64,000 bases of DNA from Saccharothrix ecbatanensis (GCF_014205015.1 NZ_JACHMO010000001.1:1798001-1862000), one strand, 5' to 3'. Shown: positions 51,019 to 60,080, counted from the first letter of the stretch. Numbers and translations are program-made. Notes: generated by a model from the letters alone, not told the origin.

Positions 51019-51680
51019 GTCCTCGCGCCCTGTTCGTCCTCACCAGCCACGGCGTCCTCGGTGACACCGGCACGCCCACCGGCTTCCACCTCGGCGAGAC
51101 GGTAGAGCCGTGGCGGGCGCTGCGCGCGGCCGGCGTGGTCGTCGACTTCGCGTCGCCGCTCGGTGGCCGGCCACCGATGATCGGATCAGAGCCGGGGCAC
51201 GCGGACTTCCTCGCCCACGCCGACGGCGGCGGCAAGGTGCGGGCGACCATCCCGGTGGCCGATGCGGAGCCGACCGACTACGCCGCCGTGTACTTCGTCG
51301 GCGGCCACGGTGCGATGTGGGACTTCCCGGACAACGCGGCCATCCAGCACCTCACCCGTTCGGTGCACGAGCGGGGCGGGGTTGTCGCCGCCATCTGCCA
51401 CGGCCAAGCCGCCCTGGTGAACACGACGCTCGTCGACGGCACCAACCTGGTGGCAGGTAAGCACTTGACGGCGTTCTCGCACGAGGCCGAGCACACCCGC
51501 GGCCTGACCGACGTCGTCCCGTTCCCGCTCCAGCGCACGTTGGAGGCGCGGGGCGCGGTGTACAGCGGAGCGCCGGACAAGGCGCCGCACACGGTGGTCG
51601 ACGGTCGCCTGATCACCGGCCAGAACCCGGCGTCGGCGCCCGGCCTCGCCCTCCGACTGGCGGCCGCGATCACCGGGTGA
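51015..51680 (+). CDS. DJ-1/PfpI family protein 3 (Hsp31-type)
   Basis: 221 residues. Nucleophile Cys128 in AAICHGQAAL, Glu29 in FHLGETVEPW, and FVGGHGAMWDFPD, matching DJ-1 protein 1 of the same locus closely (also ITGQNPASA and GAVY/GAVH near the C-terminus). GTG 51015 overlaps the exporter stop. Two near-duplicates plus one short relative in one operon suggest successive or substrate-split reactions. Confidence 0.9.
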   Translation: MSPRALFVLTSHGVLGDTGTPTGFHLGETVEPWRALRAAGVVVDFASPLGGRPPMIGSEPGHADFLAHADGGGKVRATIPVADAEPTDYAAVYFVGGHGAMWDFPDNAAIQHLTRSVHERGGVVAAICHGQAALVNTTLVDGTNLVAGKHLTAFSHEAEHTRGLTDVVPFPLQRTLEARGAVYSGAPDKAPHTVVDGRLITGQNPASAPGLALRLAAAITG

Positions 51681-51720
51681 CCATCTGCGTCCACAGTGGA
51701 CAACCAGCCCGCTTGACGTC

Positions 51721-52380
51721 TCAGGCCACCAGGCCGTGCCGGTACGCGTAGACGACGGCCTGCACCCGGTCGCGGAGGTCGAGCTTGGTGAGGATGCGGG
51801 ACACGTACGTCTTGACGGTCTCGTGGCTGAGCACCAGTGTCGCGGCGATCTCGCTGTTGGACAGGCCGTCCGCGATCAGGCGCAGCACTTCGAGTTCGCG
51901 CGTGGACAGCGGAACGTCGTCCGGCGTGCCCGGGACCGGCCTGATCCGCTCGGCGTACCGGCCGACGAGCCGGCGGGTCACCTCGGGCGCCAGCAGCCCC
52001 CACCCTGTTGCGACCGTGCGGATGCCGTGCAGCAGCTGCGCGGGCGGCGCGTCCTTGAGCAGGAACCCGCTGGCACCCGCGCGCAACGCCTCGTACACGT
52101 ACTCGTCCAGGTTGAACGTCGTCACCACGAGGACCTTGGCGGGGTTCGCCACGCCCGTGCCCGCCAACAGTCGCGTCGCCTCGATGCCGTCGAGCACCGG
52201 CATCCGGACGTCCATCACCACCACGTCCGGGGAAAGCCGCTCGGCGAGGTCGATCGCGGCACGCCCGTCCCCGCACTCTCCCACGACCTCCATGTCCGGC
52301 TGCGCGTCGATGATCGTCGCGAAGCCGGTGCGGATCAGTGCTTGGTCGTCGCACACCAGCACACGCACCGGTGCGGTCAC
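51721..52380 (-). CDS. NarL/FixJ-type response regulator
   Basis: 219 residues. Receiver domain (about 5-125) with phospho-acceptor Asp57 in VVVMDVRMPV, acid pair CDDQ and Lys in FLLKDAPP; LuxR-type HTH (about 150-215: LSTRELEVLRLIADGLSNSE, HETVKTYVSRILTKLDL). GTG 52380 overlaps the kinase stop. It is the partner of the histidine kinase encoded just upstream. Confidence 0.95.
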   Translation of the reverse strand: MTAPVRVLVCDDQALIRTGFATIIDAQPDMEVVGECGDGRAAIDLAERLSPDVVVMDVRMPVLDGIEATRLLAGTGVANPAKVLVVTTFNLDEYVYEALRAGASGFLLKDAPPAQLLHGIRTVATGWGLLAPEVTRRLVGRYAERIRPVPGTPDDVPLSTRELEVLRLIADGLSNSEIAATLVLSHETVKTYVSRILTKLDLRDRVQAVVYAYRHGLVA

Positions 52381-53522
52381 GACGGGTTCTCCGCCGGGAT
52401 GCGGGCGCGCACGACGAAGCCGCCGTCCCGCCTGCCCGCGCTGAACTCGCCGCCGAGCACGTCGACCCGGTCGCGCAGCCCGGTGAGACCCCGACCGCTG
52501 CCACCGGGCGACGCGGCGGACGAACCCCCGCCTTCAGTGCCGACCTCCACCACGATCTCGCTTTCGCCGTGCCGCACGTGCACCGTGGTCCGGCTGCCGT
52601 GCGCGTGTTTGAGCGCGTTGGTCAACGCCTCCTGCACCACCCGGTACGCCACCACCTTCGCGCTCCCCGCCGGCGGCACGCCCTCCTCGGTGAACTCGAC
52701 CGGCTGCCCGGCCTGCCTGGTCTGCTCCACGAGCGCGCTCAGCTCGCCGACGGACGGCGTGCGCGGATCGGCGTCGTGGTCCGGGTTCAGCAGGTCGAGC
52801 AGGTGCCGCAGGTCCGCGATGGACCTGCGGCCGGTGTCGCTGATCGCGCCCAGCGTCTGGTCGAGGCGTTCGGGAGACCCGCTCAGGTACCGCGCCGCCT
52901 CGGCCTGCACGACCATCGCCGTCACGTGGTGGGTCACGACGTCGTGCAGCTCCCGGGCGATGCGGGTGCGTTCCGCGAGCCTGGTCGCCTCGGCCACGTG
53001 ACGGCGGCGCTCCACCTCCGCGGCCCTCGACTGCCGGAGCCACGCCCCGGTCGCCCACGCGGCGGCCATCACCAGGTAGAACGTCACGAACCCGGCCACG
53101 CCCTCGGTGGACCCGTTCCGGTCGAGCGCGAGGGCCAACGGCACGTACGCCGCGGAGGCCAGTGCGGCGGCGGCGCGCCGGTGGCGGTCCAGGTGCAGCC
53201 CCGTGCTCAGCAGCGCGATGGGCAGCGCGGTGCCCGCGACCGCGTGGTAGCCGAGGAGCTGATCGGCCGCGAACCCGACGCACACCAGTGCGAGGCAGAC
53301 GATCGGCCACCGCCTGCGCACGATCAGCGGCAGGCATTCCAGCGCGACCACGGCCACGGCCAACGCGTCCATCGGGCGGGTCGGCAGGTCGCCGAGCTGC
53401 GTTCCCCGGCTGTGCAGGGCGGGTACCAGCGAAGCCAGCGCCAGCACGAGCGCGAGAGGGACGTCCCGGACCGTGACGTCCCAGCGCCGCCACAGGTCGG
53501 GGACCTGCCGAAGGACGGTCAC
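52377..53522 (-). CDS. Sensor histidine kinase, NarX-like (HisKA_3)
   Basis: 381 residues. The N-terminal half has about six membrane helices with little extracytoplasmic sequence (about 20-160). The HisKA_3 phospho-acceptor is in RIARELHDVVTHHVTAMV; the ATPase domain has NALKHAHGSRTTVHVR and GRGLTGLRDRVDVLGG. It probably senses a membrane-state signal. GTG 53522 overlaps the stop of the upstream CPBP protease gene (4 bases), so the three genes form a tight operon. Confidence 0.92.
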   Translation of the reverse strand: MTVLRQVPDLWRRWDVTVRDVPLALVLALASLVPALHSRGTQLGDLPTRPMDALAVAVVALECLPLIVRRRWPIVCLALVCVGFAADQLLGYHAVAGTALPIALLSTGLHLDRHRRAAAALASAAYVPLALALDRNGSTEGVAGFVTFYLVMAAAWATGAWLRQSRAAEVERRRHVAEATRLAERTRIARELHDVVTHHVTAMVVQAEAARYLSGSPERLDQTLGAISDTGRRSIADLRHLLDLLNPDHDADPRTPSVGELSALVEQTRQAGQPVEFTEEGVPPAGSAKVVAYRVVQEALTNALKHAHGSRTTVHVRHGESEIVVEVGTEGGGSSAASPGGSGRGLTGLRDRVDVLGGEFSAGRRDGGFVVRARIPAENPS

Positions 53523-54346
53523 CCGGCGAGCGTAGTGGCGGGGGCCGAGCGGCGGCGCAGGGGCACCAGGTTGCCCCGCCGCCGGGCCAGCCACATGAAC
53601 ACGACCGTCACCAGGACGCCGGCCAGCACCGAGTACGCGCTCGCCTCCGGGCCGAACTCGCCGCCGCTGAGCAAGTACGCGCCGGACGTCACGCCGTCCA
53701 GCAGCCCTTGCGGAGCGTCCCCGCCGGAGACACTGGTGCTGAAGATGCCGCCTTGGGCGAAGTTCCAGCCGAAGTGCACGCCGATGGGCACCCACAGGTT
53801 GCGTGTGGCGGCGTAGACGGCGGCCAGCATGAATCCCGCCTCGACCGCGATGGCGAACGCGGTCCACAAGTTGGCGTTCGCGTTGAACAGGTGCGCCGCA
53901 CCGAACAACAGCCCGGTGAGCGCGAGCGACGCCCACGTGCCGATGCGTTGTTCGATGACGCGGAAGAGGATGCCGCGGAAGAGCAGCTCCTCCACCACGA
54001 CCGCGGCGGCCATGTAGCCGAGCAACGTCACCGCACCCGCGGGCGAACCCCAGCCCAGCACGTCGTAGCCGCCGAGGAACGCGATGTTCGCGATGACGAC
54101 GGCGAACATGCCGAGACCGATCAGCAGCCCTCGCCCGAACGCGGGGGCGGCTCCCGTCAACGCGACCTCGATCGGCGCCCGACGCTCCGTCCGCTGCACC
54201 ACCCACGCGTACACGTACAGCGACAGCGCCGCCGTGCCGAAACCGAATACGAGGGTGAAGAGCATGTTCCACTGCATTGCGACGACGATCGCATTGCCCG
54301 CGAAAGCGACCAGCGCGACCGCCCCGAGCTGCAACAACACTCGCAT
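53519..54346 (-). CDS. CPBP-family intramembrane metalloprotease
   Basis: 275 residues with about eight membrane helices. The conserved motifs are EELLFRG (EExxxR) near 150, FGAAHLFN in the next helix and VGVHFGWNF-type HFGWNF near the end, the metal and catalytic residues of CAAX/bacteriocin-processing (Abi) proteases. ATG 54346 has AAGGA upstream. It is first in the operon with the two-component system; it might cleave or process the membrane signal that the kinase reads, or give immunity-type protection. Substrate unknown. Confidence 0.9.
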   Translation of the reverse strand: MRVLLQLGAVALVAFAGNAIVVAMQWNMLFTLVFGFGTAALSLYVYAWVVQRTERRAPIEVALTGAAPAFGRGLLIGLGMFAVVIANIAFLGGYDVLGWGSPAGAVTLLGYMAAAVVVEELLFRGILFRVIEQRIGTWASLALTGLLFGAAHLFNANANLWTAFAIAVEAGFMLAAVYAATRNLWVPIGVHFGWNFAQGGIFSTSVSGGDAPQGLLDGVTSGAYLLSGGEFGPEASAYSVLAGVLVTVVFMWLARRRGNLVPLRRRSAPATTLAG

Positions 54347-54508
54347 GACCAATCCTTCGTGAGGTGTCCGCGGCACGGTGCGCCGCGGTTACCCGAACGC
54401 TAAGGATTCGCCGGCCCGAAAACGTCACCGCGCAGTGGACACTTGTGCGTAGCTCGCGCGGGGGACAAGCCAGGTGATCAGTGAGGTCGAAGCCACGACT
54501 ACGGCGGG

Positions 54509-54538
54509 TTGTGAACGACGAAGCACGCTCTGTATACA
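54509..54538 (+). promoter_or_regulatory. Leaderless-type promoter TTGTGA-N18-TATACA
   Basis: TTGTGA at 54509-54514 and TATACA at 54533-54538 place transcription start at about ATG 54545, which has no RBS. The -10 lies in the palindrome CTGTATACAG (54530-54539). Confidence 0.55.
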
Positions 54539-54544
54539 GGCGTC

Positions 54545-55087
54545 ATGAGAGGCGATTGGGGAGTCAGGCTCGCCGGTGTGCTCATGGCCGTGGCGGCGGT
54601 GGCGCTCGTCGACCCACTGCTGTCCCAGTGGTATTGGCCGATGCTGGTCGGCGTGCTGGTCGCCGCGTTGAGCGCCTACCTCTTCGCCCACGGCGTGAAC
54701 CGGATTCCCGGCGCGTCGCCCAAGGCGGTCGCCGGGCTGACGGCGGCCGGGTTGATCCTGGCAACGGGCATCGCCGTGGTGGCCACGCAGAACCGGACCG
54801 GCACGTTGTTGCAGGCGCTCGTGATCGCCCTGCTGCCGTACGTGGGGTTCCGACTCGTGGTGTGGGTGGTGGACCGGTTCACACCGTCGTTCACCGTTTC
54901 CTTGTTGGCCGGACTGGCTGGGATGGCGGTGTTCGCCGCCGCCATGCCGCTACTGGCATCCGGCCGCCCGAACCTGTCGACGTGGGACTGCATCGCCATC
55001 GCCGCCGTGGCCGACCTCCTGGTGGGACTCCTGATCGGCGTCCTGCTCAAGCCCCTCTTCACGGCCGGCGCCGCCCGATCCTCCTAG
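54545..55087 (+). CDS. Integral membrane protein of unknown function
   Basis: 180 residues with about six hydrophobic helices, almost no loops (LAGVLMAVAAVALVDPLL, VGVLVAALSAYLFAHGV, AVAGLTAAGLILATGIAVVA, LLQALVIALLPYVGFRLVVWVVD, VSLLAGLAGMAVFAAAMPLLA, AIAAVADLLVGLLIGVLL, quoted as separate segments). No recognised family. It is divergent from the CPBP/two-component operon, sharing its promoter region, and could be a target of that system. Confidence 0.75.
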   Translation: MRGDWGVRLAGVLMAVAAVALVDPLLSQWYWPMLVGVLVAALSAYLFAHGVNRIPGASPKAVAGLTAAGLILATGIAVVATQNRTGTLLQALVIALLPYVGFRLVVWVVDRFTPSFTVSLLAGLAGMAVFAAAMPLLASGRPNLSTWDCIAIAAVADLLVGLLIGVLLKPLFTAGAARSS

Positions 55088-55103
55088 AACCGGCCCGCGA
55101 ACA

Positions 55104-55157
55104 AGAGAACTCCCGGCGGAGCGGCGCTGTGACAACGTCCGATCCACCGGGAGTTCT
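55104..55157. terminator. Inverted repeat, 12-bp arms, between convergent genes
   Basis: GAGAACTCCCGG at 55104-55115 pairs with CCGGGAGTTCTC at 55146-55157. It lies between the membrane protein (+) and the alpha-oxoamine synthase (-). Confidence 0.7.
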
Positions 55158-55168
55158 CCCGCGGCAAG

Positions 55169-56770
55169 CTAGAAAGAGTTGCCGAACGCGCTGGACAGGT
55201 ACCCCTTCGCGTCCCGGAGGGCCTCGTCGATGATGCGGGCCGCTTCCCTCGCCTGCTCCGGCTCGTGCGCGGCCTGAACCTGCAACCGGAAGCGCGAGGC
55301 GCCGGTCGGGGTGACCGGGAACTCGACCATGAACGCGAGCACCCCGCGGTCGAACAGCAGGCGGTTGACCGTGCGGGCGAGCTTCTCGTTGCCGATCAGC
55401 ACCGGCACGATCGGGCTCGGCGAGCCCATGCAGGTCAACCCGCGCGTCGTCAGCTCGTCGCGCAGGGCGTGGATGGCGGAGAACAGCCGTCCGCGCAGGG
55501 CCTCGCCCTCGTCGGTGCGGATGATCTGGGCCGCCTTGAGCACCACCGCGGTCTGCATGGGTGACAGGGCGTTGGAGAAGAAGTGCGGCCCGGCGAACAT
55601 CTTGATGTACTGCTTCACCGCGGGCGACTTGGCCGCGACGAAGCCGCCGTTGGAGGCGAAGGTCTTCGAGAACGCGCCCATGACCAGGTCGACCTTGCCC
55701 AGCATGTCCTGCATGCCCAGTACACCGGTGCCGCCGGGACCCATCGAGCCGAGGTCGTGGGCGACGTCGACCAGCAGGGTCGCGTCGTAGGCGTGGCAGA
55801 CCTCTTGCAGGGCGACGACGTCCGGCCAGTCGGCGTCAACCGAGAACAGGCCGTCGGTGATGACCATGATGCCGTTGTGGGTGTCGGTGGTGCGGATCCG
55901 GGCCAGGTGGGTGCGCACGGCCTCGACGTCGAGGTGGGTGTAGCGGGTGATGTTCTTGGTCGCCGCACGCGCTCCCGACTGGAGGCACGAGTGGGCCAGG
56001 CGGTCGATCAGGATGTGGTCTTCCTGGCGGACCAGGCCGGTGACGGTGCCGAACCCCGCCGACCACCCGTTCGAGAACAGCGTGACGTGCTCAAGGCCGA
56101 CCAGCTCGCCGAGGGCGGCCTCCAGCTCGTCGGAGATGCGGGTGTTGCCCAGCACCATCGGCGACCCGGCGCTGTGCGGGCCGAAGTCGCGCATCGCCCT
56201 GACCGCCGCCTCCCGGATCTCCGGGTGGGCGTTGAACGACAGGTAGTCCTGGGAGTTGAAGTTGATGCCCCGGGCGGGTTTGCTCAGGTCGTTGGTGATG
56301 GTCGCGACGCCGCCGGGCGCCGCCTCCAGGACCCGGGAGTACTGCCAGGTCTCGGTGCGCCTGCGCGCCTCCACCCAGCCGTGGAACTCCTCGGTCCGGC
56401 CGAGCAGGTTGGCCCCGACGGGCCGGAAGAAGTCGTAGGCGTTCTTGTCGAGCGCGTAGTCCTCGTCGGGGTCGATCGAGGGCGCGGCCGTCGTCGCCGG
56501 CTCCCACATCGGCTCCAGGTCGGCCCGGATCGCGGGGTAGTCCTCGCCGAAGAAGCGGACCACCTCGTCCTCCTGGAGGGTGTCCAGCTCCTCCAGGTCC
56601 TCCCACGGGATGTGGCTCGCCCAGTTCCGCATCATGTCCGACACCTCGCGCGCGGCCTCGGCGACGGCCTTGGCGGCGGCGAGCGGCTCGGTGCCCGCCG
56701 CGTCGGCCGCGGCGATGAGCGCGGCGACGACCTCGCCGTCCTCGCGCTGGTGTGCCAGGGTGCCGGTCAT
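55169..56770 (-). CDS. PLP-dependent alpha-oxoamine synthase (AONS/ALAS/KBL-like) with N-terminal extension
   Basis: 533 residues; the catalytic fold of this family is about 390. It spans residues about 140-533, with NFNSQDYLSFNAHPE, GSPMVLGNT, LIDRLAHSCLQSGA, VDVAHDLGSMGPGGTGVLG and the PLP Lys369 in GAFSKTFASNGG. The family condenses an amino acid with an acyl-CoA or acyl-ACP and loses CO2. The first about 135 residues are acidic and helical (REVSDMMRNWASHIPWEDLEE) with no carrier Ser motif, possibly a docking domain for an acyl donor. It overlaps the upstream flavin monooxygenase gene by 4 bases. The amino acid and acyl substrates are unknown. Confidence 0.88.
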   Translation of the reverse strand: MTGTLAHQREDGEVVAALIAAADAAGTEPLAAAKAVAEAAREVSDMMRNWASHIPWEDLEELDTLQEDEVVRFFGEDYPAIRADLEPMWEPATTAAPSIDPDEDYALDKNAYDFFRPVGANLLGRTEEFHGWVEARRRTETWQYSRVLEAAPGGVATITNDLSKPARGINFNSQDYLSFNAHPEIREAAVRAMRDFGPHSAGSPMVLGNTRISDELEAALGELVGLEHVTLFSNGWSAGFGTVTGLVRQEDHILIDRLAHSCLQSGARAATKNITRYTHLDVEAVRTHLARIRTTDTHNGIMVITDGLFSVDADWPDVVALQEVCHAYDATLLVDVAHDLGSMGPGGTGVLGMQDMLGKVDLVMGAFSKTFASNGGFVAAKSPAVKQYIKMFAGPHFFSNALSPMQTAVVLKAAQIIRTDEGEALRGRLFSAIHALRDELTTRGLTCMGSPSPIVPVLIGNEKLARTVNRLLFDRGVLAFMVEFPVTPTGASRFRLQVQAAHEPEQAREAARIIDEALRDAKGYLSSAFGNSF

Positions 56771-58101
56771 CGGGCCGCCTCCGCTTCCACCCGCAGGAAC
56801 GGGTTCCGTTGGTGCTCGCGGTATGTCGCCTCGAAGTCGGCGAACGCGCTGTGGTCGAGCGAGGATTCCTTGGCCGTGTCGTTCAGCAGGAACACGTTGG
56901 ACGGGTCGAAGAACTCCGAGACCGGCGCCACGTCGACGTGGGTGGCGATGAAGCGGTCGATCTCCGCCTGGTTGCCGCGCAGGATCGCGAACAGTTGCAG
57001 CTCGTCGTGCCGCAGCGGCTTCATCTCCGCGAGCGTGCACACGTAGTCGTAGTAGGCCGCGGCGGTCTGGCTGCGCCGCTTGGCGGCGTACCCGGCCATG
57101 GCGGTGTCCCGGTCGGTCTCGCCGCCGAGCCACCGGCCGACCGACTCGGCGGCCAGCTCCGCGTCGCGCAGGGCGTGGGTGATCCCGAGCGCCGTGCACT
57201 GGTCCTTGAACGACGCGGCGTCGCCGACCAGCACCCAGCCGGGCCCGTGCAGCTGCCTCAGGTACGCGGCCTGGTCGAGCGTCCCGTAGAAGCGCTCCTC
57301 CCGCTGCGCCCCCGCCACGGTGTCCGCGGCCTCTTCGCTGATCAGTCCGAGCGCGCGGTGGAAGTTGCCCTCGACATCGGCCCGGAACTCCGCGGCCCAC
57401 TCACTCGGGCCCCACGTCAGCACCATGGTCTGCCCGTTGTTGGTGGAGGCCATCGCCATCCCGAGCCGGCCGCGCCGGTGGATCTGCGCCTCGCGGTCGG
57501 GGATGCCGCTGAAGTAGCTCCAATAGGCGAACGTGCACCGCGGCCGTTCGTCGAACTTCTCGACTCCGAGAGCGCGCGCGACGAAAGAGTTGCGCCCGTC
57601 GGCCCCGATCACCACCTGCGCGTGCTCGACCGTGCCGTCCCGGCCCTTGATGCCGATGACGGTTCCGTCTTCATCCCGCAGGAGCTCCTTGACGGTGTAC
57701 CCCTCACGGAACTCCACTCCGGCCTGCACCGCGTTGTCGACCAGCATCTTGTCCAGCACGTGTCGGCGGATCGAGAAGTAGTCCGTGGTGATCCCGCTGT
57801 CGTCGTCGTGCAGCAACCGGAACTGGTTGCGCAGCAGCTCGTCGGGAACGCTGCCGCGTAACGAGATGCCGTTGTTGACCACAGTGACGTTGGTGTGCGC
57901 GGGCGTCACGGCCCGGACCTGGTCCAGAATCCCCAGCCGGTTCAGGTAGGAAGCCCCGTGCGGCCAGACGAAATGCGTGGACAGCACATCACTGGGAAAC
58001 CGCGACCGGTCCACCACCAACACCCGGAGTCCTCGCCGGGCCAGGTGCGTCCCGACAGCGGCCCCGGCACACCGGCCACCTATTACAATAGCGTTGTACA
58101 T
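56767..58101 (-). CDS. FAD-dependent monooxygenase
   Basis: 444 residues. FAD-binding GxGxxG variant IVIGGRCAGAAVGTHLA with DRS after beta-2; GRNSFVARALG (the DG-type motif as ADGRNS); GWVLVGDAASFKDQCTALGIT, the second FAD motif (GD). This is the class A aromatic/alkene hydroxylase or geranylgeranyl-reductase-like group. No halogenase WxWxIP motif is present. As first gene of a two-gene operon with the alpha-oxoamine synthase, it probably oxidises the aminoketone product or its precursor. ATG 58101. Confidence 0.87.
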   Translation of the reverse strand: MYNAIVIGGRCAGAAVGTHLARRGLRVLVVDRSRFPSDVLSTHFVWPHGASYLNRLGILDQVRAVTPAHTNVTVVNNGISLRGSVPDELLRNQFRLLHDDDSGITTDYFSIRRHVLDKMLVDNAVQAGVEFREGYTVKELLRDEDGTVIGIKGRDGTVEHAQVVIGADGRNSFVARALGVEKFDERPRCTFAYWSYFSGIPDREAQIHRRGRLGMAMASTNNGQTMVLTWGPSEWAAEFRADVEGNFHRALGLISEEAADTVAGAQREERFYGTLDQAAYLRQLHGPGWVLVGDAASFKDQCTALGITHALRDAELAAESVGRWLGGETDRDTAMAGYAAKRRSQTAAAYYDYVCTLAEMKPLRHDELQLFAILRGNQAEIDRFIATHVDVAPVSEFFDPSNVFLLNDTAKESSLDHSAFADFEATYREHQRNPFLRVEAEAAR

Positions 58102-58113
58102 CGGGCCATCCCA

Positions 58114-58133
58114 ACAGGACAGTCACATCCTGT
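58114..58133. promoter_or_regulatory. Dyad ACAGGA-N8-TCCTGT
   Basis: A perfect 6-bp inverted repeat with 8-base spacer, only 13 bases upstream of the monooxygenase start (-). It could be a repressor site or 5' UTR hairpin. Confidence 0.5.
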
Positions 58134-58311
58134 ACAGAGCCGAATGGCCGAGCAACCCCCTATTTTTCACGACCTCGGCCATTTCTCGACAGTGATCGGC
58201 GAATTGGCGCGTGAATGAGTCGGATGCCCGATAGGGGCGCGTCTGATCGACATTAGTGTGGTGATGTCGATTCCTCGCGCTGTCCCGCGGTTCCGTCCAT
58301 TGATCGGATGA

Positions 58312-58325
58312 TGATAGCGCTCCCA
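58312..58325. promoter_or_regulatory. CebR-like half-conserved site TGATAGCGCTCCCA
   Basis: Matches 11 of 14 bases of the CebR operator seen at 17604, with the right half intact. It lies 211 bases upstream of the monooxygenase gene. Weak evidence; may be coincidence. Confidence 0.3.
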
Positions 58326-58460
58326 TGAAGGAGTGGGTCGACCGGGTTGGCCACTCGCCGAGCACTTGGCAAAAGCCCTGCTAGCGCGTGATCGGCAGCT
58401 TATGCGTGAACGTGGTCGGGTCGTGGCGTCGGGATGACGCCACGACCTCGGGTGTTCCGG

Positions 58461-60080
58461 TCACTGGTAGCCGCGGATCTGGCAGAAGGCGCGGTCGAGC
58501 GGTTCGTGCCGGGCGTCCCAGACCGCTCCGCCGGTGGCCTGCGCGACCTCGCGCATCGCGCCCTCGGCGGCCTCGCCGAACAGGATCGGGAACACCGGCA
58601 CGGCATCCGACCGACCGCCGAGGAACGTCCGGTACTCCGGTAGCCCCACGCCTTGGCGGTTCTCGCCGTCGGTCATCAGCACGATGCTGGCGAACCGGTC
58701 GCGCGTGTCGCCGAGCAGTTCGTAGGAGCGGATCAGGCTGTCGTAGACGGCGGTGTCGCCACCGGCCGCCAAGCCCTGGACCGCGGCGCCGATGGAGGTC
58801 AGGGTGGTCTGGGGCGCGGCCTCGTCCACCGTGAACGTCAGGGGTGTGCCCGGCGCCTGGTTGAACGGCAGCAGGATCACCTCCTCGCGTCCGCGGAAGC
58901 GGCAGAACCGGCCGGCCAAGGACTCGTCCGCGCCGGTGAGACCGCTGAGCGCCTGCTTGAGCTGCCCGATCCGCTCTCCTTCCATCGATCCCGACACGTC
59001 CAGCACGTAGACCGTGCGTGCCGGGCGGCGCAGTCGGTCGGCGTAGGCGTCCAGGAGGGCGTCGATCACGGCCCGGTTGTCCGGGAACGGGATCTCCGCC
59101 AGGTTGGCGGGCACGTCGGGCGGCAACGGCACACCCGGCACGGCCGGACGCCGGTTGGTCTGCTCGGTGATGGCGCGCTGCGCCTCCGGGGTGCGCAGGT
59201 ACTCGCCCAGCCGCCGGTGCGCGTCACGGGCTTCGGTGCTCGCGCCGCTGAGCACCGTGAGCGGGTAGTCGGCGCTGACCACGCCGTCCTGTGGGTACAC
59301 CGGGACCAGCCGCTCGGCCAGCTTCCCGGACCGGTTGAGCGACAGCAGTGACGCCTCGTAGGTGATCAGGGCGTCGACCGGCTCGCCTGGGTCGGCCCCG
59401 GTGGCGCGGCGGACGAACGCGTCGCCGAGCCAGTCCGACGAGCCCGCGGTGATGCGGTGCCCCGTGAACAGGCGCGACAGCGGTGCGGAGACCCGGGTGA
59501 TCGCGTCGAGGTCGAGCACGCGCCCGCCGCCGTCCAGCGCGGTGGCCACCGCGACCAGCGCGGAGAACCCGGTGTTGGACGCGGCGGGGTCGGTCATGGC
59601 GAAGGTCAGCGCGCCGCGGTCCACCGCCGCGGCCACGTCCGCCCACGTCACCGGCGCGCGGTCCCAGCCCAGTTCGCGGGCGACCGGCTCGCGCAGGCCG
59701 AGCACCACCGGTGAGGTCATGACCTGCGCCTCGGACCCCAGGCGGCTGCGGCCCTCGGGGATCGTGCGCAGGTAACGGGTGGAGGAGAACCACACCGCGT
59801 CGTGGACGCCGTCGGCCTTGCCCTCGGCGACCTTCTGCGCCCCGTCGAGGCTGCCGGTGAACTCCAGCTCGACCTTCACCCCGGTCGCCTGCTCGGCCTG
59901 CTGGAGCACGGGCCGCAGGTCCGCCAGCTCACTGCCCGCCAGGACGCGCAGCGTGGTGGGCGGTCCGGACAGCGACGCCGTCGACTGGGGGGCGGGGTCC
60001 GGTGCGGTGGCGGTGCACGCGGTGAGGGCTGCGGTGGTCAGGGCCGCTGTCAGGAGGCGGCGCGTGCGGTGGCGCCTCAC
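58461..60080 (-). CDS. Lipoprotein with solute-binding-like and VWA domains
   Basis: 539 residues. A lipobox (AALTAC, about residue 22) marks a membrane-anchored lipoprotein. Residues about 40-340 form a type II periplasmic-binding-like domain (TTLRVLAGSELADLRPVLQQ, DAVWFSSTRYLR, VDALITYEASLL). Residues about 355-535 are a von Willebrand A domain with a full MIDAS: DVSGSM, a Thr/Ser loop and TDGEN. GTG 60080 overlaps the stop of the upstream gene. No catalytic domain. It probably binds an extracytoplasmic ligand and metal-dependent protein partner; last gene of the kinase operon. Confidence 0.88.
   Translation of the reverse strand: MRRHRTRRLLTAALTTAALTACTATAPDPAPQSTASLSGPPTTLRVLAGSELADLRPVLQQAEQATGVKVELEFTGSLDGAQKVAEGKADGVHDAVWFSSTRYLRTIPEGRSRLGSEAQVMTSPVVLGLREPVARELGWDRAPVTWADVAAAVDRGALTFAMTDPAASNTGFSALVAVATALDGGGRVLDLDAITRVSAPLSRLFTGHRITAGSSDWLGDAFVRRATGADPGEPVDALITYEASLLSLNRSGKLAERLVPVYPQDGVVSADYPLTVLSGASTEARDAHRRLGEYLRTPEAQRAITEQTNRRPAVPGVPLPPDVPANLAEIPFPDNRAVIDALLDAYADRLRRPARTVYVLDVSGSMEGERIGQLKQALSGLTGADESLAGRFCRFRGREEVILLPFNQAPGTPLTFTVDEAAPQTTLTSIGAAVQGLAAGGDTAVYDSLIRSYELLGDTRDRFASIVLMTDGENRQGVGLPEYRTFLGGRSDAVPVFPILFGEAAEGAMREVAQATGGAVWDARHEPLDRAFCQIRGYQ

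Larger units (their letters stand above)
58102..58460. other. 359-base gap before the flavin monooxygenase
   Basis: No gene. It holds the regulatory-like sites at 58114 and 58312. Otherwise nothing clear, besides the 3' end region of the VWA operon. Confidence 0.5.

Noticed and set aside
55169..56770. Carrier protein domain at the N-terminus of the alpha-oxoamine synthase (as in PigH-type proteins)
   Set aside because: The extension has no DSL-type Ser motif.
56767..58101. Flavin-dependent halogenase
   Set aside because: The WxWxIP motif is absent; only general class A FAD motifs are present.
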